A stretch of 64,000 nt of DNA, from contig JAKSMG010000004.1 of the NCBI GenBank assembly GCA_024400755.1, positions 62,001 to 126,000 of the forward strand, read 5' to 3'. Position numbers and translations under genes: made by a program. The stretch comes from Bacteroidales bacterium. Its GTDB lineage: Bacteria > Bacteroidota > Bacteroidia > Bacteroidales > WCHB1-69. Positions within the stretch are counted from its first letter, which is position 1. Every line of letters begins with the position of its first letter. A model generated the notes under the pieces. That model saw nothing but the letters and a program-made list of their open reading frames with translations, ran no database searches and was not told the DNA's origin. This document shows positions 57,679 to 64,000 of this stretch, in pieces.

Positions 57679-57686
57679 CAAATATA
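57679..57686 (-). promoter_or_regulatory. -7 box for the yceD-rpmF operon
   Basis: TATATTTG followed by C on minus, exact TAnnTTTG match. It supports the DUF177 start at 57660. Confidence 0.5.
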
Positions 57687-57732
57687 CAAATTTTTTGGTA
57701 TAAAATCTTAATATAGTTTTTTTTAGCAAATT

Positions 57733-58128
57733 TTATAACATCGTGATGGCTTCCGTGTCAAAATCAATTTGAAAAAACTTGTTTTCTCTGCCGTTGGTGA
57801 TGCCGATAATTGGGGCACGAAGGGTTTTGTTGTAGCGTCCTGCCTGTTCCATAACTTCCTGTGTAAGCACAATATGTGGTGCTTTGCATTCCACTACCAT
57901 CCAAGGAGCACCCTGTTCATTAAAAACCACCAAGTCATAACGTCGTGACAAGCCATTGACACAAATTTCACGTTCAACGGAAATATGCGAAAGAGGAATC
58001 TGTTTTGCCGTCAGTAGAAATTGAATAAACTGCTGCCTGACTTCCTCTTCCGGGGTGGCGGGAACCCATTTTTTGCGAACAGGATCAAAATATTCCTTCG
58101 TCTCTCCGCTAATTCGCTGCTTCAGCAT
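57733..58128 (-). CDS. HsdR N-terminal-domain-like nuclease-fold protein
   Basis: 131 residues. A standalone domain of the type I restriction enzyme HsdR N-terminal family: PATPEEEVRQQFIQFLL, then RYDLVVFNEQGAPWMVVECK (Asp ... Glu-x-Lys of the PD-(D/E)XK fold). Such single-domain proteins are common in Bacteroidetes core genomes and are not part of a restriction system here. The function is unknown. It starts 1 bp after the stop of the acyl-CoA ligase gene. Confidence 0.83.
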   Translation of the reverse strand: MLKQRISGETKEYFDPVRKKWVPATPEEEVRQQFIQFLLTAKQIPLSHISVEREICVNGLSRRYDLVVFNEQGAPWMVVECKAPHIVLTQEVMEQAGRYNKTLRAPIIGITNGRENKFFQIDFDTEAITML

Positions 58129-58129
58129 C

Positions 58130-59941
58130 TTATTTACGGTCTATTTCCTGTTGTAAGCTTTCCTTTTTGTCGTAATTATAAATCTCGCGACAAAGTTTAT
58201 CGTACTTCTTATACAAAAAGGCGCGTCTTAATTTAAGTGTTTGCCCATATTCGCCCGTTTGAGCACTCCACTGGTCGGCAACAAGACGAAAACGCTTGAT
58301 ATGCTCGTGTTCCGCCAAACGGGAATTAATCTTATCCACTTCTTTCTGGATGCGTTTTAAAACTTCAGGATTTTGGATGAGATCTTCGTGTTCTTTAAAA
58401 TGAATATTGTGCTTGACACACCAAAAATGCAGCGTATTGAAATCAGGAAGGATAATGGCAGCGGCAAATTTTTCGTTTTCACCGATAACCATCGCACTAT
58501 CAATATAGTCTGATTCTTTCAAGATATTTTCAATGACTTGAGGAGCGATGTATTTTCCCAACGACAATTTGAAAATTTCTTTTTTACGATCCGTAATCTT
58601 CAAATATTTTCCTTCCACCATCTTACCAATGTCACCCGTATGGAACCAACCATCTTCATCAATCACCTGCTTGGTATATTCAGGATCCTTGTAATAACCC
58701 TTCATTAGACAATCGCCCTTGGTCAAGATTTCGCCGTCTTCAGCCAATTTGAACTCAATACAGGGCATAGGTTCGCCAACAGTACCTGGTTTGAGGAGGT
58801 TTTTCGACGGATTATTGACGGCAATGACCGGAGACGTTTCCGTCATTCCATAACCTTCATAAACACGCAACTTGGCCGCCGTAAACAACCGTATAATACG
58901 TTCCTGGATGCTGGACCCTCCCGAAACAATAATCATTGGATTACCACCCAAATTATCTCTCCATTTGGAATATACCAACATATCGGCTAATTGTAATTTC
59001 TTCAGATAAAACCAATTCCGTCTGTCTGGATCATACTTTGTGGCCAATCTAAACGCCCAGAAATAAATATGTTTTTTCAGACCCTTTAGATCTTTGCCCG
59101 CCGCCTGCAGTTTATCAAACATCATTTCCAGTACCCGGGGAACGGCACAGAAACCCATTGCGTGGATGTCTTTCAAATCCTTGGCAATTGTATTCAAACT
59201 TTGCGCATAATATAGACTTGCCCCCATCATCTGGTAATGGTAGTTGATAACCCGCTCATAAACGTGGCTGAGCGGCAAGAAACTCAAAATATTGCTGTGA
59301 AAATCGTTAGTTTGAAAAGTTACCAACGTGGCAGCGTTGGTGAGAAAATTCTTATGGCTCAGCATCACGCCTTTTGGATTTCCCGTTGTTCCAGAAGTGT
59401 AAATCAAGGTAGCCACATCATCCGGCTGAACCGCTCCCTGCTTGTTTTCCTCAATGACTGGCATCCACTTGGCTTGATTGGTCCGTCCCAATTCCAACAA
59501 TTCGTCCCAATTTCGCTGACCTTCAACATTGTCAATGGTAAATACCATAGGATGAAGGGCAAGTTTGGGCAATGCCGGCTCAACACGTCTATAAATACTT
59601 TCAATCCCGATAATGACACATTTGGCGTCACAATGATTTAAAATATAGGTATAATCCTGCTCATTCAAAGTAGGATATACTGGAACGTGAACCATTCCGG
59701 CGAGCATAATTCCCATATCACAAAAGTTCCACGCCGGCCGGTTGTTCATAATGGTAGCCACCTTATCCCCTTTTTGAAATCCTAATTCCAACAAGGCACA
59801 AGCCACCGCATAAGAATATTCAATATATTCGTCAACACTGTATTTTCGCCATTCGCCTTTCTGCTTACGACACAAAATATCCGGTTTCCGATAATTTTCC
59901 TTTAAGTTGTCTAAAATATCAAATAATCTCGTAATCTTCAT
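58130..59941 (-). CDS. long-chain fatty acid-CoA ligase (AMP-binding)
   Basis: 603 residues. AMP-binding motif IYTSGTTGNPKGVMLSHKN, then FLPLSHVYE, GYGMTETSPV, and GDCLMKGYYKDPEYTKQV and HTGDIGKM with the DRKKEIFKLSLGKYIAP hinge. It activates fatty acids to acyl-CoA via acyl-adenylate. It follows 92 bp behind the glycosyltransferase gene, with its own -7 box at 59993. Confidence 0.93.
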   Translation of the reverse strand: MKITRLFDILDNLKENYRKPDILCRKQKGEWRKYSVDEYIEYSYAVACALLELGFQKGDKVATIMNNRPAWNFCDMGIMLAGMVHVPVYPTLNEQDYTYILNHCDAKCVIIGIESIYRRVEPALPKLALHPMVFTIDNVEGQRNWDELLELGRTNQAKWMPVIEENKQGAVQPDDVATLIYTSGTTGNPKGVMLSHKNFLTNAATLVTFQTNDFHSNILSFLPLSHVYERVINYHYQMMGASLYYAQSLNTIAKDLKDIHAMGFCAVPRVLEMMFDKLQAAGKDLKGLKKHIYFWAFRLATKYDPDRRNWFYLKKLQLADMLVYSKWRDNLGGNPMIIVSGGSSIQERIIRLFTAAKLRVYEGYGMTETSPVIAVNNPSKNLLKPGTVGEPMPCIEFKLAEDGEILTKGDCLMKGYYKDPEYTKQVIDEDGWFHTGDIGKMVEGKYLKITDRKKEIFKLSLGKYIAPQVIENILKESDYIDSAMVIGENEKFAAAIILPDFNTLHFWCVKHNIHFKEHEDLIQNPEVLKRIQKEVDKINSRLAEHEHIKRFRLVADQWSAQTGEYGQTLKLRRAFLYKKYDKLCREIYNYDKKESLQQEIDRK

Positions 59942-59992
59942 GATATCAGCATTTTAATATCGCCCTACATCACAATTCTTCGATACATTCTG

Positions 59993-60000
59993 CAAAGATA
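59993..60000 (-). promoter_or_regulatory. -7 box for the acyl-CoA ligase gene
   Basis: TATCTTTG followed by C on minus, exact TAnnTTTG match, 52 bp before the start codon. Confidence 0.5.
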
Positions 60001-60032
60001 CAAAAATATTTGAAATCGTGTATAATATTTTT

Positions 60033-61169
60033 TTAGTTCACACTTTTTCCAAGATATATTTTCTCAAGAACTTTTTCCTCATTTTCCCAAGTGAGGTCGG
60101 CCGCCGCGATGGGACAATGGGCTTTCAACGTTTCATATAACGATTTATCGCTGATTAACCTATTAATTTCAAATGCGATACTTTTTGGCTCAAGTTCTTT
60201 GACAATCAAACCCACCTGATATTTTTGAATAATGCGTGCCCGCTCAACCAAATTCGAAGCGACAATGGGCGTTCCTGCTTTGATATATTCAAAAATCTTA
60301 TTGGGCAAACTAAAACGCAAATTAGCACTTATATCACGATCCAAGGCAATGCCGATGTCGGAAAAATAAGTGTAATTGAAGAGTTTTTCAGGACTGACAC
60401 GGGGAATAAAACGAATTCGTTGCTCCAAGTCCAATTCCTTGCTTCGTTGTTTGAGCAGAGGAATGGCTGTGCCATTGCCCACTACCACCAATTCCGCCTT
60501 GGAATCAACATATTGCATAGCCTCCACCAATTCTTCACCGCCGCGTCCCTCATTCAAACCATTGCCTTGCAATATCACAATTACCTTATCTTCAGGAAGA
60601 TGAAGGGAAACCCTTGTTTCCGTAATGGGCGGCGTGACTCGCGACGGAATATTGCGTACCAAATATGGTCGAATGCCATACTCCTTTTCATATTGGTCAA
60701 CAATGGATTGGCTGACCGTGATAACGTCTTTCAGTTTAGGAAAGCAGAATTTTTCGATGCCGTGCCATACGCGATAAACGAAAGGCTTGCTCACCACAGA
60801 AAGTTCTCCACAAAAATACTCGTGGCTATCATAAACTATTCGCTTCTTTTTTAACCTGCTAATCAATAAATTAGGTAAAAGCGTGTCCAAATCATTGGCT
60901 ACAAAAAGATCAAAATGGTGAAACAGCAGATACAAAAACAATCTAATATTGTATTCGGCATAAAACACACTGCCCTTCCGAAAAAACAAACGCAGACGAT
61001 GGGTTTTATAAGCCCGCTCAGCTAATTTTGGTGAATTGCGATAGCACCGACCCACAAGCGTAACATCAAATCCATTACGCGTCAAAAAGTTACACACTTT
61101 ATCAACGCGTGGATCTGTATAAAGGTCATTGGTGACGGAGAGAACAACTTTATTGTTCGTCCCTTCCAT
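60033..61169 (-). CDS. family 4 glycosyltransferase
   Basis: 378 residues from ATG 61169 ([20 protein letters not shown]); the frame farther upstream is secA coding sequence. GT-B fold: N-terminal domain with [17 protein letters not shown] and [20 protein letters not shown], then [14 protein letters not shown]; donor-binding domain with VVIGNG-like [15 protein letters not shown] and [20 protein letters not shown]. It transfers a sugar from a nucleotide sugar to an unknown acceptor, possibly lipopolysaccharide or capsule. Its start overlaps the end of secA by 20 nt. Confidence 0.88.
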   Translation of the reverse strand: MEGTNNKVVLSVTNDLYTDPRVDKVCNFLTRNGFDVTLVGRCYRNSPKLAERAYKTHRLRLFFRKGSVFYAEYNIRLFLYLLFHHFDLFVANDLDTLLPNLLISRLKKKRIVYDSHEYFCGELSVVSKPFVYRVWHGIEKFCFPKLKDVITVSQSIVDQYEKEYGIRPYLVRNIPSRVTPPITETRVSLHLPEDKVIVILQGNGLNEGRGGEELVEAMQYVDSKAELVVVGNGTAIPLLKQRSKELDLEQRIRFIPRVSPEKLFNYTYFSDIGIALDRDISANLRFSLPNKIFEYIKAGTPIVASNLVERARIIQKYQVGLIVKELEPKSIAFEINRLISDKSLYETLKAHCPIAAADLTWENEEKVLEKIYLGKSVN

Positions 61170-63999
61170 GACAGTTTTTGTATTTCTTTCCACTTCCACA
61201 AGGACAAGGATCGTTGCGGCCCACCCGTTTTTCAACCCTGACAGGAGCATTGCCCTTGCCGCCGGGAGCCACTTGACGACCTTCTCCGACTTCCTGTCTT
61301 CCTGTCTGCAGTTTCTTGGCATCAGATTCCGGCAACTGGGCTTCCTTCACCTGACTATTATCCGAAATTGGAACACTACCCTTAGTTAAGAACGAAACAA
61401 TTTCGGTACTGATACGGGTAAGCAACTGGTCAAACAAATTGAAAGATTCAAGTTTATAAATCAACAACGGGTCTTTCTGTTCGTATGAAGCATTTTGAAC
61501 GGATTGTTTCAAGTCGTCCAAATCGCGAAGATGTTCCTTCCAAGCGTTATCAATCACCGCCAAAGTAATTCCCTTTTCAATAGACAAACCCACTTCACGA
61601 CCTTTGGTCTCGTATGATTTTTTCAATGGAGCCACCACCGTCAAGTTTTTCACGCCATCAGTAAACGGAATGGCAATATTTTTAAATCTATCACCCTGGT
61701 CCAGATAAACTCTTTCGATAATGGGATAGGTCTTCGCACTCAGTTGCTGAATTTTTTCCTGATAATGATTATAGATGACCGGGAAAAGTTCATCAGTAAG
61801 TTTCTGAGGACGTTCTTGCAAGAATTTATGTTCTTCAAAAGGAGATTCACAACCAAAAGTGGTAATCATATCTTGGCAAAATCCTTCATAATCTTTATTA
61901 TTCCAATTATTATCTACCACGATAGAGCAAACATCATAGAACATACCCGAAATGTCAATGGCCAAACGGTCTCCAAACAAGGCATTTCGACGCTTGTTAT
62001 AAATGGTACTACGCTGATGATTCATCACATCATCGTATTCCAACAGACGCTTACGGGTGCCGAAGTTGTTTTCTTCCACCTTTTTCTGTGCTCTTTCAAT
62101 GGATTTTGAAATCATACTATGCTGAATGACTTCACCATCCTGCAAACCCAGATTGTCCATTACTTTGGCAATACGGTCGGAACCGAATAAACGCATCAGA
62201 TCGTCTTCCAAGGAAACAAAGAACTGGGAACTACCGGGATCACCCTGACGACCGGAACGACCTCTCAGCTGACGGTCCACACGACGCGAATCGTGACGTT
62301 CCGTACCGATAATGGCCAAACCGCCCTTTTCCTTGATGCCGGGTCCCAACTTGATATCGGTACCACGACCTGCCATATTGGTAGAAATGGTGACGGTTCC
62401 CGCCTGACCGGCTTCCGCCACAATGTCGGCTTCTTTCTTGTGCAATTTCGCATTCAGCACATTGTGCTTGATTTTTCTAACCGTCAGAATCTTAGATAAT
62501 AATTCAGAAGTTTCAACAGAAGTCGTACCCACCAAAACAGGTCTTCCTTCCGCATTCAGGCGTAGGATTTCATCCACCACGGCCGCATATTTTTCACGTT
62601 TGGTCTTATACACCAAGTCTTCATTATCCACACGGGCAATCGGACGATTGGTAGGAATGACTACCACATCCAGTTTGTAGATATTCCAAAATTCACCGGC
62701 TTCCGTTTCAGCAGTACCCGTCATACCTGACAATTTCTTGTACATTCTGAAATAGTTCTGAAGCGTAATGGTGGCATAGGTTTGGGTAGCCGCTTCCACC
62801 TTCACATTTTCCTTGGCTTCAATAGCTTGGTGCAAGCCGTCGGAATAGCGACGACCTTCCATAATACGACCCGTTTGTTCATCAACAATCTTGACTTTAT
62901 TGTCAATAATAACGTATTCCACGTCTTTTTCAAACATCGTATATGCTTTCAACAGCTGGTGAATCGTATGGATTCTTTCCGAAGCGATAGAGAAATTGCG
63001 ATAGATTTCGTCTTTACGTTGCTGTTTTTCCTTTGGATCCAGATTTTCCTTCTCCAATTCAGCAATTTCGGCACCCACATCCGGCATAATAAACATCTTG
63101 GCTTCCTCGGCATCCTTGGAAATCAGTTCGATACCCTTATCCATAATGTCCACCGTATTCAACTTTTCTTCGATGACAAAATAAAGTTCATCATCGATCA
63201 GGTGCATATTTCTGTTTTGCTCCTGCATAAAGAAACCTTCGGTGCGGAGCAAAACCTGTTTCATACCCTGTTCGCTCAAGAACTTGATTAAGGCCTTGTT
63301 TTTAGGCAAACCACGTTGGGCGCGAAGCAACAACATAGCTCCTTCGTCCGTAGGCTTTGGATCAGGGTTTTCAGCCAGTAATTTCTTGGCTTTCGTTAAA
63401 ATTTCAGCCACATAAACCTTTTGGGCATTATATAATTTTTCAACGATAGGCTTATATAAATCAAATTCCTGTTGATCGCCACGAGGAGTCGGACCAGAAA
63501 TAATCAAAGGCGTACGAGCATCGTCAATCAAAACGGAGTCAACCTCATCCACAATAGCGAAATTGTGCGGACGCTGCACCAATTCCGTGATATTTCGTGC
63601 CATATTGTCACGCAAATAGTCAAAACCGAATTCATTGTTTGTACCGTATGTTACATCGGCGGCGTATGCCTTACGACGTTCTTCGGAGTTGGGTTCGTGC
63701 TTATCGATACAGTCAACGGTGAGGCCGTGAAATTCATACAGCAAACCCATCCACTCGGCATCACGCTTGGCCAAATAATCGTTCACGGTAACCACGTGAA
63801 CACCTTTGCCTGGAAGTGCATTCAAATAGACCGGCAATGTCGCCACGAGAGTTTTACCTTCACCCGTGGCCATTTCGGAAATCTTGCCTTGATGCAGCAC
63901 GGTACCACCGATAATCTGCACATCATAATGGCACATATCCCATTTAATCATATTGCCGCCTGCCGACCAGGTATTGTGATACAAAGCCTTGTCGCCCAC
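61150..63999 (-). CDS. secA: SecA preprotein translocase ATPase, 5' end outside window
   Basis: 949 residues visible; the N-terminus is cut by the right edge (the first visible codon is GTG, probably internal). Walker A region [11 protein letters not shown], Walker B-like [42 protein letters not shown], and a C-terminal zinc site [14 protein letters not shown] after a Lys/Gln-rich tail. SecA pushes preproteins through SecYEG. The insert between the nucleotide-binding domains ([20 protein letters not shown]...) is of the long Bacteroidetes type. Confidence 0.95.
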   Translation of the reverse strand: MGDKALYHNTWSAGGNMIKWDMCHYDVQIIGGTVLHQGKISEMATGEGKTLVATLPVYLNALPGKGVHVVTVNDYLAKRDAEWMGLLYEFHGLTVDCIDKHEPNSEERRKAYAADVTYGTNNEFGFDYLRDNMARNITELVQRPHNFAIVDEVDSVLIDDARTPLIISGPTPRGDQQEFDLYKPIVEKLYNAQKVYVAEILTKAKKLLAENPDPKPTDEGAMLLLRAQRGLPKNKALIKFLSEQGMKQVLLRTEGFFMQEQNRNMHLIDDELYFVIEEKLNTVDIMDKGIELISKDAEEAKMFIMPDVGAEIAELEKENLDPKEKQQRKDEIYRNFSIASERIHTIHQLLKAYTMFEKDVEYVIIDNKVKIVDEQTGRIMEGRRYSDGLHQAIEAKENVKVEAATQTYATITLQNYFRMYKKLSGMTGTAETEAGEFWNIYKLDVVVIPTNRPIARVDNEDLVYKTKREKYAAVVDEILRLNAEGRPVLVGTTSVETSELLSKILTVRKIKHNVLNAKLHKKEADIVAEAGQAGTVTISTNMAGRGTDIKLGPGIKEKGGLAIIGTERHDSRRVDRQLRGRSGRQGDPGSSQFFVSLEDDLMRLFGSDRIAKVMDNLGLQDGEVIQHSMISKSIERAQKKVEENNFGTRKRLLEYDDVMNHQRSTIYNKRRNALFGDRLAIDISGMFYDVCSIVVDNNWNNKDYEGFCQDMITTFGCESPFEEHKFLQERPQKLTDELFPVIYNHYQEKIQQLSAKTYPIIERVYLDQGDRFKNIAIPFTDGVKNLTVVAPLKKSYETKGREVGLSIEKGITLAVIDNAWKEHLRDLDDLKQSVQNASYEQKDPLLIYKLESFNLFDQLLTRISTEIVSFLTKGSVPISDNSQVKEAQLPESDAKKLQTGRQEVGEGRQVAPGGKGNAPVRVEKRVGRNDPCPCGSGKKYKNCHGRDEQ

Positions 64000-64000
64000 A

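Noticed and set aside
57733..58128. Remnant of a type I restriction system
   Set aside because: The HsdR-N-like protein is complete as a single domain, lies in a housekeeping row and has no HsdM/HsdS neighbours.
1..64000. tRNA genes, rRNA genes, CRISPR arrays, insertion sequences and integrases
   Set aside because: I looked for tRNA T-arm patterns, regularly spaced repeats and recombinase motifs and saw none; the nifJ-tail junctions are the only hints of integration.

Overview
The window looks like the chromosome of a gut-type Bacteroidota (order Bacteroidales). The signs are an S46 dipeptidyl-peptidase, a C10-type protease with a type IX secretion tail, InlB-B-repeat lipoproteins, DUF5618 and WbuC-like proteins, a single-chain pyruvate:ferredoxin oxidoreductase, and many copies of the Bacteroidetes -7 promoter box TAnnTTTG close to gene starts. 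I see no tRNA, rRNA, CRISPR array, transposase or integrase.

Layout. 1-3.1 kb: the end-truncated gene of an ABC exporter, then an ECF sigma factor with a four-helix membrane partner. 3.2-4.0 kb: a zeta-toxin-like pair. 4.1-9.5 kb: two secreted peptidases, a DPP7-like S46 enzyme and a C10+M6 double protease. 9.6-17.4 kb: an accessory block with two DUF4143 ATPases (one broken), an orphan yidD, a zinc-ribbon protein, an XRE regulator behind a folded leader RNA, a DUF3990/DUF3791-type three-gene unit and a large repeat-like protein. 17.4-29.3 kb: a second accessory block, bounded on both sides by a copy of the last 28 codons of nifJ. It holds DUF6155, a DUF4062-ATPase, a metallopeptidase remnant, a cupin, a four-gene set (two unknowns, an HNH nuclease, a GHKL ATPase fused to a Shedu-like nuclease domain), a type II restriction-modification pair behind a second folded leader, and a KilA-N protein. 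29.3-32.9 kb: nifJ itself.

33.3-46.2 kb is an envelope locus. A TPR lipid- or periplasm-directed protein, an ECF sigma factor and an unusual membrane protein with a C39-peptidase-like cytoplasmic domain are followed by an XRE regulator and ten exported proteins, several of which recall FlgT/CsgG-type outer-membrane proteins. Four transcription units in this locus share a leader motif (AAAACCGA followed by a small hairpin). 46.5-64 kb is mostly housekeeping: a DksA-like protein, lspA, a U32 peptidase, folD, rdgB, rpmF, DUF177/YceD, an acyl-CoA ligase, a glycosyltransferase and secA (truncated by the window edge). These are interrupted by a tandem DUF5618 duplication, a hipBST toxin-antitoxin operon with visible operators, and two InlB-B-repeat lipoproteins.

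The strongest candidates for something undescribed are (i) the four-gene HNH/GHKL-nuclease set at 20.5-25.4 kb, (ii) two structured attenuator-like leader RNAs at 13.2-13.4 and 28.1-28.3 kb under a shared palindromic promoter element, (iii) the nifJ 3'-end duplications bounding the accessory blocks, and (iv) the sigma factor plus C39-like membrane protein with its hairpin-leader regulon. Functions assigned here rest on reading motifs by eye; no database search was run.
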